Shown one piece after another: positions 50,325 to 61,501 of a stretch of 64,000 nucleotides of DNA; position 1 is the stretch's first letter, and each line of letters starts with the position of its first letter. The translations under genes and the position numbers were made by a program. The notes under the pieces were generated by a model. It was not told the DNA's origin, did no database searches, and saw nothing but the letters and a program-made list of their open reading frames with translations. The stretch comes from Aequoribacter fuscus. Its GTDB lineage: Bacteria > Pseudomonadota > Gammaproteobacteria > Pseudomonadales > Halieaceae. Location: positions 3,031,393 to 3,095,392 of the forward strand of contig NZ_CP036423.1 of the NCBI RefSeq assembly GCF_009910365.1, read 5' to 3'.

Positions 50325-51188
50325 TTAGCTAATAGCTGCCGCGCCGCCCACAATTTCTGAAAGCTCTTGCGTAATAGCCGCCTGACGAGCTTTGTTATAA
50401 ACCAATTGCAACTCGTCGATAATCTCACCAGCATTATCAGACGCGTTTTTCATTGCCAACATACGAGCTGCTTGCTCACACGCCGCATTTTCAACGACCG
50501 CTTGATACACCTGTGATTCGATGTAGCGAGCCATCAACGACTCTAACAATTCTTCAGCATCGGGCTCGTACAAGTAATCCCAATGGTGAGCCAGGTCGCT
50601 TGATTCTTCAGCAACGATTGGCAAAACCTGCCGTACCGTTGGTGTTTGCGTCATGGTGTTCACAAAGTCGTTAGATACAAGATACAACTTATCAATCGTG
50701 CCAGCTTCGAACGCATCCAGCATTGTTTTCACGCTACCGATTAAGTCTGCAAGCGCTGGCGCTTCGCCAATATCTCGGGTCGCCGCAACGACGTTTCCAC
50801 CGAAGCTATTAAAAAAAGTTGCCGCTTTTGCACCGATCAAGCATAAATCAACGTCGATGTCTTGTTCGGCCCATTTTTTCATAGAGGCAACGGTGGCTTT
50901 GAATAAATTGATATTCAAACCGCCACATAATCCGCGATCGGTCGATACAACAATGTAACCAACACGTTTTACTTCGCGCTCTTCCATGAAACGATGGCGA
51001 TATTCTGGAGTTGCATTGCCCAAATGGCCAATAACAGCGCGGATGCGTGCAGCATAGGGCTTGCCCAGCTGCATGCGATCTTGTGCGCGACGCATTTTAC
51101 TAGCAGCAACCATTTCCATCGCAGAAGTAATCTTCTGCGTGCTTTGGATGCTGCTAATCTGCGTCCTAATCTCTTTTCCGACAGCCAT
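50325..51188 (-). CDS. atpG: ATP synthase gamma subunit
   Basis: Rotor shaft of F1, 287 residues. N-terminal coiled-coil helix [20 protein letters not shown] then [16 protein letters not shown], central [16 protein letters not shown], and the C-terminal helix [20 protein letters not shown] then [18 protein letters not shown]. Standard length. 17 nt after atpA. Confidence 0.97.
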   Translation of the reverse strand: MAVGKEIRTQISSIQSTQKITSAMEMVAASKMRRAQDRMQLGKPYAARIRAVIGHLGNATPEYRHRFMEEREVKRVGYIVVSTDRGLCGGLNINLFKATVASMKKWAEQDIDVDLCLIGAKAATFFNSFGGNVVAATRDIGEAPALADLIGSVKTMLDAFEAGTIDKLYLVSNDFVNTMTQTPTVRQVLPIVAEESSDLAHHWDYLYEPDAEELLESLMARYIESQVYQAVVENAACEQAARMLAMKNASDNAGEIIDELQLVYNKARQAAITQELSEIVGGAAAIS

Positions 51189-51205
51189 ACGTCAGTCCCC
51201 GAACC

Positions 51206-52750
51206 TTACCAAGCTTGCGATGCTTTAAAGGTTTCAATTGCTGATTTGAAGGTTGCCTCAACGTCACCGTCGTACTTACCAGTAGCGACGATATCTGTCA
51301 TCAGCGCGCCGTGCTCAGAGTGCATGTACGCTAACAAGGCATCTTCGAAAGGCAGAATCTTCGCAACTTCGATGTCTTTTAAGTAACCTTCGTTCGCTGC
51401 GTAAAGCATGATCCCCATCTCAGCGATAGAGCGAGGCGAGTACTGCTTCTGCTTCATGAGCTCAGTAACGCGTTCACCGTGATCAAGCTGTGCTTTTGTT
51501 GCTTCGTCAAGATCTGAAGCAAACTGAGAGAACGCCGCCAATTCACGATACTGCGCCAAGGCTGTACGAATACCACCAGACAACTTCTTCATGATTTTAG
51601 TCTGAGCCGCACCACCTACACGAGATACCGAAATACCCGCGTTCATCGCTGGACGAACACCCGAGTTAAACATGTCAGTTTCTAGGAAGATCTGACCGTC
51701 GGTAATCGAAATTACGTTGGTCGGTACGAAGGCTGATACGTCACCTGCCTGCGTCTCAATCACGGGCAGAGCGGTCAAAGAGCCTGTTTGTCCTTTGACT
51801 TCACCGTTAGTGAACTGCTCGACGTAGTCGGCGTTAACACGAGCTGCACGCTCTAACAAACGGGAGTGCAAGTAGAAAACATCACCAGGATAAGCTTCAC
51901 GACCTGGAGGACGACGCAGCAGCAAAGAGATCTGACGGTAAGCAATTGCCTGCTTGGTCAAGTCATCATAAATGATCAACGCGTCTTGTCCACGATCACG
52001 GTAGTATTCGCCCATAGTGCAACCAGCAAAAGGTGCTAAAAACTGCATAGATGCGGGGTCAGACGCCGTAGCGGCAACGACAATGGTATGGTCCATTGCG
52101 CCGTGTTCTTCCAACTTACGTACGACGGCAGCAACCGATGACGCTTTTTGGCCAATCGCAACATAGATACATTTAATGCCGGTGTTTTTCTGGTTGATGA
52201 TTGCGTCAACCGCAATAGCGGTTTTACCAATCTGACGGTCACCAATAATCAACTCACGCTGGCCACGACCAATCGGCACCATGGCATCGATCGCTTTCAA
52301 GCCAATTTGTACTGGCTGGTCTACCGACTGACGCGCAATTACGCCGGGCGCAACTTTTTCAATTGCGTCTGTGGCGGTCGCGGCGACAGGGCCTTTACCG
52401 TCAATTGGATTACCCAATGCGTCAACAACGCGGCCTTGAAGTTCTGGGCCTACGGGCACTTCCAAAATACGGCCTGTGCAACGACATGTTTGGCCTTCAG
52501 CCAACGACTTATAGTCGCCTAAAACCACGGCACCAACAGAATCGCGCTCTAGGTTAAGCGCCATACCGTATACGCCACCTTCAAACTCGATCATCTCACC
52601 GTACATCACGTCGGTTAGACCGTGAATACGAATAATACCGTCGGTTACCGATACAATAGTACCCTCATTACGGGCTTCACTTGAGACATCAAGTTGGTCA
52701 ATACGCTGACGGATGATGTCGCTAATCTCTGATGGATTCAGCTGCTGCAT
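51206..52750 (-). CDS. atpA: ATP synthase alpha subunit
   Basis: Non-catalytic nucleotide-binding F1 subunit, 514 residues. The P-loop [48 protein letters not shown] and the C-terminal GMRP-type contact region ([19 protein letters not shown]) are present. The N-terminus [19 protein letters not shown] contacts delta. 16 nt after atpH. Confidence 0.98.
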   Translation of the reverse strand: MQQLNPSEISDIIRQRIDQLDVSSEARNEGTIVSVTDGIIRIHGLTDVMYGEMIEFEGGVYGMALNLERDSVGAVVLGDYKSLAEGQTCRCTGRILEVPVGPELQGRVVDALGNPIDGKGPVAATATDAIEKVAPGVIARQSVDQPVQIGLKAIDAMVPIGRGQRELIIGDRQIGKTAIAVDAIINQKNTGIKCIYVAIGQKASSVAAVVRKLEEHGAMDHTIVVAATASDPASMQFLAPFAGCTMGEYYRDRGQDALIIYDDLTKQAIAYRQISLLLRRPPGREAYPGDVFYLHSRLLERAARVNADYVEQFTNGEVKGQTGSLTALPVIETQAGDVSAFVPTNVISITDGQIFLETDMFNSGVRPAMNAGISVSRVGGAAQTKIMKKLSGGIRTALAQYRELAAFSQFASDLDEATKAQLDHGERVTELMKQKQYSPRSIAEMGIMLYAANEGYLKDIEVAKILPFEDALLAYMHSEHGALMTDIVATGKYDGDVEATFKSAIETFKASQAW

Positions 52751-52766
52751 GCTCGGTTCCTCAATC

Positions 52767-53303
52767 CTACGAATTCATTGCTTCGGCCAGTTTATTTAAA
52801 CGGCCGCGCACCGACCCGTCGATCACTAGATCGCCGGCTCGAATCACCACACCGCCGATAAGAGAGCTATCGGTTCGAGTGTGAACATTTATGTCTTTCT
52901 CTAATTTGCCTTTCAGCACAGCGACCAAACTTTGAGTTTGGTCATCGCTTAAATCAAAAGCGGAAACCACTTCGACATCAACAGATGCTTCTAGATTCGC
53001 TTTTAATTGGTTGAACTGTGCTTGAATAGTAGGCAACAGCGCTAAACGACGGTTATCGGCAAGCACCTTAACAAAGTTAGCAAAACCACCATTGGTATCA
53101 ACGGCTAGGACCTCGATAAGTACCGAGGACAATTGTGCTGGTGTTTTCGCGGGGTCACCAAGTAGTTGCGCTATTTTTGGCTGAGCGACAACCCCAGATG
53201 CGGTTTCAAGCTGGTTTGCCCAATCGGCTAATTGCGATTGACCTTGCGCGTAAGCAAAAGCGGCTTTCGCGTAAGGTCTTGCTAGGGTAGTCAACTCTGC
53301 CAT
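52767..53303 (-). CDS. atpH: ATP synthase delta subunit
   Basis: Peripheral-stalk subunit joining F1 to the b dimer, 178 residues, all-helical N-terminal domain ([18 protein letters not shown]) and the conserved C-terminal [20 protein letters not shown]. Only 2 nt after atpF, implying coupled translation. Confidence 0.96.
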   Translation of the reverse strand: MAELTTLARPYAKAAFAYAQGQSQLADWANQLETASGVVAQPKIAQLLGDPAKTPAQLSSVLIEVLAVDTNGGFANFVKVLADNRRLALLPTIQAQFNQLKANLEASVDVEVVSAFDLSDDQTQSLVAVLKGKLEKDINVHTRTDSSLIGGVVIRAGDLVIDGSVRGRLNKLAEAMNS

Positions 53304-53305
53304 GA

Positions 53306-53779
53306 TTAGTGCAACTCCGCTGTGAGTTTACTAACCAAATCCGCGTGTGCTGACTGATCGATGGCTGCACCAAGAACTTTCTCTGCGCCCTGGAAGGTCA
53401 GGCTTGCCAGTTCTGCGCGAAGCTCAGCTTTTGCGCGGTTCTTTTCTTGCTCGATCTCAGCGAGTGCCGAAGCCTTTACTTTCTCGGCTTCTGCAGATGC
53501 TGCATTCTTGGCTTCTTCGATCAAAGCATTGGCGCGCTTATTGGCGGCATCGATGATACCTGCGGCTTCTGCTTTTGCTTCTTTCATTTGCTCAACAGCA
53601 CGTTTTTGTGCCAACTCCAAATCGAGGCTCGCACGATCTGCAGCTGCCAGGCCATCAGCAATTTTTTCGGCACGCTCTTGCATCGCTGCAACAATTGGAG
53701 GCCAAACGTATTTCATGCAAAACGCAACAAACACGATAAAGGCGACCATTTGGCCGATCAGGGTTAGATTAATATTCAC
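53306..53779 (-). CDS. atpF: ATP synthase b subunit
   Basis: Membrane-anchored peripheral-stalk subunit, 157 residues: one N-terminal helix ([22 protein letters not shown]) and a long charged Ala/Glu/Lys-rich coiled coil. It starts with GTG (53777-53779), well supported by GAGGAG about 8 nt upstream. It is preceded by a 65-nt spacer containing a strong hairpin. Confidence 0.96.
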   Translation of the reverse strand: MNINLTLIGQMVAFIVFVAFCMKYVWPPIVAAMQERAEKIADGLAAADRASLDLELAQKRAVEQMKEAKAEAAGIIDAANKRANALIEEAKNAASAEAEKVKASALAEIEQEKNRAKAELRAELASLTFQGAEKVLGAAIDQSAHADLVSKLTAELH

Positions 53780-53799
53780 GCCTTGCTCCTCATAAATAC

Positions 53800-53821
53800 G
53801 GAGCTCACGACGGTGAGCTCC
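53800..53821 (-). other. Stem-loop between atpE and atpF
   Basis: GGAGCTCAC (53800-53808) and GTGAGCTCC (53813-53821) make a perfect 9-bp stem with a 4-nt loop. No clear T-run follows on the minus strand. It sits 23 nt after the atpE stop and 20 nt before the atpF GTG. Confidence 0.7.
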
Positions 53822-53844
53822 AGCGTTTTAGCGGGGGCTAGAAA

Positions 53845-54081
<237 letters not shown>

Positions 54082-54106
54082 CTAGGGTTGTTTTAAAGTC
54101 AAACTC

Positions 54107-55395
<1,289 letters not shown>

Positions 55396-55425
55396 CAACA
55401 AACGGGTCCGCGTACTAGCGGGCGA

Positions 55426-55454
55426 ATTATAGAGATTAAGCTCTTAAGGTTCAA
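55426..55454 (-). promoter_or_regulatory. Sigma70 promoter of the atp operon
   Basis: On the minus strand TTGAAC (55449-55454) and a perfect TATAAT (55426-55431) are separated by exactly 17 nt. Transcription would start near 55419, about 24 nt before the atpI ATG. It is the best promoter match I found in the window. Confidence 0.85.
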
Positions 55455-55501
55455 CTCAAAGGCTTGTATAAAATGGGGATTATTCACCAGACGAATTGCG
55501 T

Positions 55502-56389
55502 TTACTTAATATGAGCGAGTATTCCGTCTAATTCATCGAGCGAATTGTAGGCTAAAACCAACTTTCCTTTGCCTTTGCGCCCGTGTTGAATTTGGACTTT
55601 GGCACCGAGTTTAGACGCCAGCTCTAATTCTAGCGCTCTAATATTAGGGTCTTGTGAAGGCTTTTCGTTGTTTTGAGTCCCACCCTCTAAAAGCCGCGCT
55701 ACGTAACCCTCTGTTTCGCGAACCGTTAAACCCTTAGCAACGACCCAACGAGCCGCCGCGGCTTGTTGATCTTGCGGCAAACCCAATAGGGTCTTGGCGT
55801 GCCCCATTTCTATATCGCCGCGCTCAAGCAAGGTTTGTGTTTCTTTAGGCAGAGACATCAACCGTAGAAAATTAGCAACTGTAGATCGTGATTTGCCCAC
55901 CGCCGTGGCAACTTCTTGTTGAGTCAATTCAAATTCGGTCTGTAAACGATGTAACGCAATCGCCTCTTCCATCGCGTTGAGATCTTCTCGTTGGATGTTT
56001 TCAATAAGCGCCATCGCCAAAGCGGTTTCGTCGCTAAGTTCACGCACTAAAGCAGGAATGGTATCTAAGCCGGCCAGTTGCGTTGCGCGCCAGCGTCGTT
56101 CGCCAGCGATAATCTCGTATTTTTGTGGCGCAATTTCCCGAACAACGATTGGCTGCATCACACCCTGTGCTTTGATACTTTCGGCTAATTCTTCTAATGC
56201 CTCAGGTTCGATATCACGTCTGGGCTGATACTTTCCTCGCTGGATAAGTTCAACGGGTAATTTTTTTAAGGTGGCATAATCACCTAAGGCCTGGCCTGCT
56301 TCATGACTCTCGGAAGGTGAGACTTCGTTATTTGCCTCACGCAACAAAGCATTTAAACCTCTACCTAAACCTCTTTTTTTTGCTGACAT
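55502..56389 (-). CDS. parB: Chromosome-partitioning protein ParB (Spo0J family)
   Basis: A 295-residue centromere-binding CTP-switch protein. Begins KKRGLGRGLNALL, has the ParB/Srx signature IVVREIAPQKYEIIAGERRW with the Arg patch GERRWRA, the helix-turn-helix LTQQEVATAVGKSRSTVANF, and a C-terminal dimerisation domain (VQIQHGRKGKGKLVLAYNSL). 5 nt after parA. Confidence 0.96.
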   Translation of the reverse strand: MSAKKRGLGRGLNALLREANNEVSPSESHEAGQALGDYATLKKLPVELIQRGKYQPRRDIEPEALEELAESIKAQGVMQPIVVREIAPQKYEIIAGERRWRATQLAGLDTIPALVRELSDETALAMALIENIQREDLNAMEEAIALHRLQTEFELTQQEVATAVGKSRSTVANFLRLMSLPKETQTLLERGDIEMGHAKTLLGLPQDQQAAAARWVVAKGLTVRETEGYVARLLEGGTQNNEKPSQDPNIRALELELASKLGAKVQIQHGRKGKGKLVLAYNSLDELDGILAHIK

Positions 56390-56394
56390 ACTGA

Positions 56395-57171
56395 TTACCT
56401 GTTTGCTGTACTTTGGCGACGCACTAATTCCGCAGCGAGCGCTAAATAGGCTTTTGCTCCCGCGGATTGCTTATCGTAATGCATCGCGGGGAGGCCATGA
56501 CTGGGTGCCTCAGCCAAACGAACATTTCTAGGCACAACGGTACGAAACACTTTAGGCCCAAAGAACTCATGTAACTGGTTCGATACATCATTGGTCAGAC
56601 TGGTCCTAGGGTCGAACATCGTGCGCAAAATGCCAACAATATCCAATGTTGGATTCAAATGCTCTTTCACCCCGTCAATGGTTTCCAGTAGATCCGATAG
56701 TCCTTCTAACGCGAAATATTCACACTGCATTGCTATGATGATGCCGTTAGCGGCGACCAACCCATTGACCGTCAACATAGTCAGCGTCGGCGGACAATCG
56801 ATTAAAATGTAATCGTATTGATCTTGTATTTTTTGCAGACTTTTACGCAAACGGGAGTCTCGGCCTATCTCTCCCATCAATTTTACGTCGGCCTCTGTTA
56901 AATCGCTGTTTGCAGGTAAGACATCGAACCGAGCGACCTCGGATCTTGCGATAGCTTTTGTAATCTCAACGCGATTTAACAACACATCGCAAACAGTCAG
57001 GTCAATTTCGTGTTTATTGACGCCAGATCCCATGGTGGCATTACCTTGTGGATCCAAATCGATCAATAAGACGCGGCGCTTCATAGCCGCTAAAGATGCC
57101 GCTAGATTCACGCAAGTCGTCGTTTTACCGACGCCACCTTTCTGGTTTGCAATAGCGATAATCTGTGGCAC
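56395..57171 (-). CDS. parA: Chromosome-partitioning ATPase ParA (Soj family)
   Basis: A 258-residue deviant Walker-A ATPase: IIAIANQKGGVGKTTTCVNL (residues 4-23), LLIDLDPQGNATMGSG and YDYILIDCPPTLTML. It drives segregation of ParB-bound origins over the nucleoid. GTG start at 57171, immediately next to the rsmG stop (TAA then GTG), so it is translated by reinitiation or coupling. Confidence 0.96.
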   Translation of the reverse strand: MPQIIAIANQKGGVGKTTTCVNLAASLAAMKRRVLLIDLDPQGNATMGSGVNKHEIDLTVCDVLLNRVEITKAIARSEVARFDVLPANSDLTEADVKLMGEIGRDSRLRKSLQKIQDQYDYILIDCPPTLTMLTVNGLVAANGIIIAMQCEYFALEGLSDLLETIDGVKEHLNPTLDIVGILRTMFDPRTSLTNDVSNQLHEFFGPKVFRTVVPRNVRLAEAPSHGLPAMHYDKQSAGAKAYLALAAELVRRQSTANR

Positions 57172-57828
57172 TTAGTTAACCTTTTGTGTCGACGGCGCAG
57201 TAGCAGTAATCAAGTGCCGTTCTTCAGATAGATAGGGCACCGATAATGGAATCACGCTATTAATATCGCACAGCGAGGAAGCTTCGGCTAGTTCTGACTC
57301 GGGATACCGCCCTTTCATGGCATAAATCTGACCGCCGGGTACTAATCGAGGTAGTGCCAAAGTAACAAAATCACTAAACGAGGAAAAAGCGCGCGAAATG
57401 ACGATATCAAAGGTCGTACTCAGATCGGCTGTGTCAGCTCGGGCATGAAGCACATGAAAATTCGTCAAATTTAATTCGTAACCAACCTGCTGCATAAAAC
57501 GTGTTTTTTTTATATTGCTATCCAAGCCGCTGACCCGCATACCAGGATACACTATGGCAAGAACCACGCTGGGTAAGCCGGCGCCAGCACCAATATCAAG
57601 CAAACTGGTCGCTGCCCCACAAAAGGGGGCTACACTTAAAGAATCTAGAATGTGCTTTACCAGCATTTCATCTATGTCGCGTATAGCGGTTAAATTGTAC
57701 GCTTTATTCCATTTTTGAAGTAACGACAAATAAGTCAGTAGTTGTCCTTGCTGCTGCGCGCTCAAAGCCAGCTGCAATTGATCTAACCCTTGTTGCAGTC
57801 GCAGCGCGAGCTCCGATTCACTAGGCAC
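57172..57828 (-). CDS. rsmG: 16S rRNA (guanine527-N7)-methyltransferase
   Basis: SAM-dependent enzyme methylating G527 of 16S rRNA. The 218 residues contain the [14 protein letters not shown] [20 protein letters not shown] segment, SAM motif [17 protein letters not shown] and [13 protein letters not shown]. Overlaps mnmG by 8 nt and abuts parA. Confidence 0.95.
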   Translation of the reverse strand: MPSESELALRLQQGLDQLQLALSAQQQGQLLTYLSLLQKWNKAYNLTAIRDIDEMLVKHILDSLSVAPFCGAATSLLDIGAGAGLPSVVLAIVYPGMRVSGLDSNIKKTRFMQQVGYELNLTNFHVLHARADTADLSTTFDIVISRAFSSFSDFVTLALPRLVPGGQIYAMKGRYPESELAEASSLCDINSVIPLSVPYLSEERHLITATAPSTQKVN

Positions 57829-59713
57829 TTTGTTTGACTTCTTTATCGGATCGATGCTTTTTTAGGTAAATGGCCAGCAGGGATAACGCAGCGGGTGTCA
57901 TACCGGCAATACGACCCGCTTGATCCAGGGTTAATGGGTTAACATCTTCCAATTTAGATCGCAATTCGTTAGACAAACCAGAGACCGACTGATAATCAAA
58001 ATCGCTTGGAATTTGAGTCTCTGCTTGACCCGCCATGCGCTGAATTTCTTGTTCTTGCCGCGCGATATAGCCGGCATATTTCGATTCTATCTCGACTTGT
58101 TGAGCCACGTCTAAACGTTCGCAGGCAGCGCCTTTCAAATCGGCAATATCGTGGTAGTGTAATTCTGGTCGCTTAAGCAAATCCAACAGCGAGTACTCGC
58201 GCGTCAAAGGTTTACCGCTAATTTGCTCAACTTTTTCAGCTTGTGGTGTTTTTGCTTGGATGTATGTGCTGGCTAATCGCTCATGTTCAGCGGCTAGCTG
58301 CTCCATTTTGGTCGAGTAATCTTGCCAACGTAAATCGTTAACAAGCCCCAATTGTCGACCTATTGCCGTTAATCGTTGATCCGCATTGTCTTCACGCAAC
58401 ATCAATCGATATTCCGCCCGTGAAGTAAACATTCGATAAGGCTCAGCAGTGCCGTGAGTCACTAAATCGTCAATCATCACCCCAATGTAGGCTTCTTTCC
58501 TGGTCGGATACCACGCAGGTTTACCTTTAACACGTAAGCCCGCGTTCAAACCGGCAATCAACCCTTGTGCGCCGGCTTCCTCATACCCCGTTGTGCCATT
58601 GATTTGTCCTGCAAAAAATAGACCGTCAATAGCTTTCGTTTCTAAGGTGTGCTTCAAGCCTCGAGGGTCAAAAAAATCATACTCAATGGCATAGCCTGGG
58701 CGCACAATATGGGCGTTTTCGAAGCCTTTTATGCTTCGAACTACGGCATACTGCACATCAAAAGGTAAGCTTGTTGAAATCCCATTGGGATATAACTCAT
58801 TGGTGGTTAACCCCTCTGGCTCTACAAAAACTTGATGAGAATCTTTGTCGGCAAAACGGTGAATTTTGTCTTCAATGCTAGGGCAATATCGCGGTCCCGT
58901 GCCTTCAATGACACCTGAAAATAAAGGCGACCGATCAAGATTTTGCGAGATAATTTCGTGGGTTTGCGCATTGGTATGCGTTATCCAACAGCACATTTGC
59001 TTGGGATGTGTTGCAGCTGAGCCCATCAAAGACATTACCGGCTCGGGGGTATCACCCCACTGTTCTTGCATAACAGAAAAATCAACGGTTCTGGCGTCTA
59101 TTCTTGGGGGAGTTCCAGTCTTTAAGCGATCAACACGTAAATTGAGATCTCGTAAGCGGGCAGCTAAAGTCATCGCTGCAGGATCACCAGCGCGTCCACC
59201 TTGGCTTTGCTCTAAACCAATGTGGATTTTACCGGCTAAAAAAGTACCGGCGGTAAGTACAACGGCGGGCGCTTTAAAGCGCAGCCCCATTTGAGTGATG
59301 ACACCTTCTACGCGATCGCCCTTGATAATGAGATCGTCGACCGCTTGCTGAAAAATCCAAAGGTTCGATTGCTGCTCTAAACGTTTACGAATTGCTGCTT
59401 TGTACAATACCCGGTCGGCTTGTGCACGAGTCGCTCTCACCGCTGGCCCTTTGCGAGAATTGAGTACTCGAAATTGTATTCCCGCCTCGTCAGTCGCTTC
59501 AGCCATAGCGCCACCCAAGGCGTCGATTTCCCGCACCAGGTGGCTTTTTCCGATGCCACCTATCGCAGGGTTACACGACATTTGACCCAAAGTATCTACG
59601 CTGTGAGTAATCAATAAGGTAGCGCAGCCCATCCTGGCTGAAGCTAAAGCGGCTTCTGTGCCGGCGTGACCGCCACCAATAACGATAACGTCAAAGGTCT
59701 GTGGATAGTCCAC
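57821..59713 (-). CDS. mnmG: tRNA uridine-34 modification enzyme MnmG (GidA)
   Basis: FAD enzyme that, with MnmE, installs (carboxymethyl)aminomethyl groups on U34 of several tRNAs. 630 residues: FAD motif [21 protein letters not shown] near residue 10, the GidA signature [23 protein letters not shown], and [19 protein letters not shown]. The first gene of mnmG-rsmG-parA-parB, reading away from the origin-like region. Confidence 0.97.
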   Translation of the reverse strand: MDYPQTFDVIVIGGGHAGTEAALASARMGCATLLITHSVDTLGQMSCNPAIGGIGKSHLVREIDALGGAMAEATDEAGIQFRVLNSRKGPAVRATRAQADRVLYKAAIRKRLEQQSNLWIFQQAVDDLIIKGDRVEGVITQMGLRFKAPAVVLTAGTFLAGKIHIGLEQSQGGRAGDPAAMTLAARLRDLNLRVDRLKTGTPPRIDARTVDFSVMQEQWGDTPEPVMSLMGSAATHPKQMCCWITHTNAQTHEIISQNLDRSPLFSGVIEGTGPRYCPSIEDKIHRFADKDSHQVFVEPEGLTTNELYPNGISTSLPFDVQYAVVRSIKGFENAHIVRPGYAIEYDFFDPRGLKHTLETKAIDGLFFAGQINGTTGYEEAGAQGLIAGLNAGLRVKGKPAWYPTRKEAYIGVMIDDLVTHGTAEPYRMFTSRAEYRLMLREDNADQRLTAIGRQLGLVNDLRWQDYSTKMEQLAAEHERLASTYIQAKTPQAEKVEQISGKPLTREYSLLDLLKRPELHYHDIADLKGAACERLDVAQQVEIESKYAGYIARQEQEIQRMAGQAETQIPSDFDYQSVSGLSNELRSKLEDVNPLTLDQAGRIAGMTPAALSLLAIYLKKHRSDKEVKQSA

Positions 59714-59745
59714 TGCATAACCCTCTTACTTTGAAAAAGGGGGGC

Positions 59746-59751
59746 ATTATA
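59746..59751 (-). promoter_or_regulatory. mnmG: -10 element upstream of mnmG
   Basis: A perfect TATAAT on the minus strand 33 nt before the mnmG ATG. TTGAAC lies 13 nt further upstream, too close for a normal -35, so only the -10 is claimed. Confidence 0.45.
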
Positions 59752-59986
59752 CGAGTAAATTTTCGTTCAAGCCAAAGCTTGTTCTTGGTGTTTTTGAATA
59801 AGACACTTTATATAAAACGATGTAAATAAATAGATATATATTAGGTATGTAGTTCTTATTCTAGTAATTATTAGAGCGCCTACTTTCTGTGTAAAACGAT
59901 AAAATTTTGTTAAAAATTAACTAGTTAAGACGATAAAAAAGGTTGTAAAAAGTGGCCTAAGCTAGGTGGAAATACGACGTAAAATC

Positions 59987-59995
59987 TGTGTATAA
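59987..59995 (-). promoter_or_regulatory. DnaA box (TTATACACA)
   Basis: Perfect match to TTATNCACA on the minus strand, within the AT-rich mnmE-mnmG gap. Confidence 0.7.
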
Positions 59996-60107
59996 CTCGT
60001 GGTCAATTAGGCGTTGTTTTTAGTACAGTTTTCCCTAAGGTGTTTTACATCGTTTGTTCACAGGTATTGGCGCGCAGCAACATGGTTGTGGATTCGCTGT
60101 GAGTTAT

Positions 60108-60116
60108 TGTGGATAA
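60108..60116 (-). promoter_or_regulatory. DnaA box (TTATCCACA)
   Basis: Perfect match to the strongest DnaA consensus, minus strand, 2 nt from the mnmE stop codon; same orientation as the other perfect box 121 nt away. Confidence 0.75.
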
Positions 60117-60118
60117 CT

Positions 60119-61501
60119 CTATTTGCCGATACAAAAACTGCTGAAAATTTCGCCTAATAAGTCGTCGTTTGTAAACTCACCCGTTATGGAATTAATAGCT
60201 TGCTGAGCAAGTCGAAGATCCTCTGCTAGTAATTCTGAAGCGGCGTGCTCTTGAAGCTGAACAAAGCCATTTTTAAGAGCCGAGAGAGTTGATTGAAGCG
60301 CAGATATGTGACGTTGCCGTGCGGAAAAAAGATGCTCTGATTCAGGGTGGAGGCCAACAGCATCGATAATGGCTTGCTTTAATCCCTCGATATTAAGCCC
60401 CATTTTTGCGGCGATACTGACATTCGTGGTGGCTTCTTGTATCTGAGGTATTGGACCGTCGAGTAAATCAATCTTATTACTGACACCAATGAATGGGTGC
60501 GCTAAGCAAGCCTCAGCTAGGTTTGACGGGAGTAATGTAAATAAACTTACAGATTGTTCGGATGTTGCGCTCGCGTCCATTAAAAATAGAACCAACTGGG
60601 CGCGTTCTAAGGTATTAACGGCGCGTTGAATGCCTGCTTGTTCGATAACATCGTCTGTTAGTCTAAGACCTGCAGTATCGATAAAGGTAACAGGGACGCC
60701 TTTAATATTCACAACCGTTTCCAGGGTATCTCGGGTTGTGCCTGGAATGTCGGTCACGATTGCTTTATCGAGTCCGCAGAGTTGATTAAGTAAAGACGAC
60801 TTTCCTGCATTTGGAGCACCCACCAATGCAACAGTAAGGCCTTCTTGAATGATTTGTCCTTGATTCGCTTGGTTAAGCGTCAACTCGGTCTCGGTTATTA
60901 TTGTGTTGAGTTGGGTTTGAACATCGAGCTCCGAAATAAAATCGACCTCTTCCTCTGGAAAGTCGATGGCTGCTTCAACTAAAACGCGTAAGCCAATAAT
61001 TTTTGCGAGTAAGCCGTTAACGTGGCTAGAGAAAGCGCCTTGTAAGGAGTTTTGGGCGTTTTTTGCGGCAGTCTCTGTATTAGCATTGATTAAGTCAGAA
61101 ATGGCTTCTGCTTGCACGAGATCGAGTTTGTTATTCAAGAAGGCGCGTTTAGAAAATTCGCCAGGCTCTGCAAGACGACCACCCAGGCCGCAAATTTCAG
61201 CGAGCAGACGATTCAATACGATAGGGCTACCGTGTGTTTGTAATTCGACGACATCTTCTCCGGTAAATGACCGGGGAGTTGCGAAGAAAAGCAGCAAACC
61301 TGTGTCGACTAACTCGCCGTCAGGTGTTTTAAAAGAACTAAAATGAGCAGTTCGCGGCGCAATGTTAGTAATAGAAGAAAGTTGTTTCGCAATGGCTAAT
61401 GCCCTGGGCCCACTGATTCGAATGACGCCAACACCACCTCGTCCGGGCGGTGTGGCGATAGCACAGATGGTATCTGTGTCGGAAGCGGGGCCTACGTGCA
61501 T
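60119..61501 (-). CDS. mnmE: tRNA modification GTPase MnmE (TrmE)
   Basis: Potassium-activated GTPase partner of MnmG. 460 residues: N-terminal formyl-THF-binding domain ([20 protein letters not shown]), G domain with [29 protein letters not shown] and SNKIDL, and the C-terminal catalytic CIGK in FSSFCIGK. Its ATG overlaps the yidC stop by 1 nt (TAATG). Confidence 0.97.
   Translation of the reverse strand: MHVGPASDTDTICAIATPPGRGGVGVIRISGPRALAIAKQLSSITNIAPRTAHFSSFKTPDGELVDTGLLLFFATPRSFTGEDVVELQTHGSPIVLNRLLAEICGLGGRLAEPGEFSKRAFLNNKLDLVQAEAISDLINANTETAAKNAQNSLQGAFSSHVNGLLAKIIGLRVLVEAAIDFPEEEVDFISELDVQTQLNTIITETELTLNQANQGQIIQEGLTVALVGAPNAGKSSLLNQLCGLDKAIVTDIPGTTRDTLETVVNIKGVPVTFIDTAGLRLTDDVIEQAGIQRAVNTLERAQLVLFLMDASATSEQSVSLFTLLPSNLAEACLAHPFIGVSNKIDLLDGPIPQIQEATTNVSIAAKMGLNIEGLKQAIIDAVGLHPESEHLFSARQRHISALQSTLSALKNGFVQLQEHAASELLAEDLRLAQQAINSITGEFTNDDLLGEIFSSFCIGK

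Larger units (their letters stand above)
59714..60118. other. Candidate replication origin region (oriC) between mnmE and mnmG
   Basis: A 405-nt gene-free stretch. 59791-59940 has only about 33 G/C in 150 (22%), suiting an unwinding element. Two perfect DnaA boxes (59987-59995, 60108-60116) and two one-mismatch boxes (59888-59896, TGTGTAAAA; 60054-60062, TTGTTCACA) flank it, and a 12-bp inverted repeat AAACGATGTAAA/TTTACATCGTTT is at 59815-59826 and 60044-60055. No GATC is present, so no Dam/SeqA control from this stretch. The rpmH-dnaA gap beyond the window is a rival site. Confidence 0.65.
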
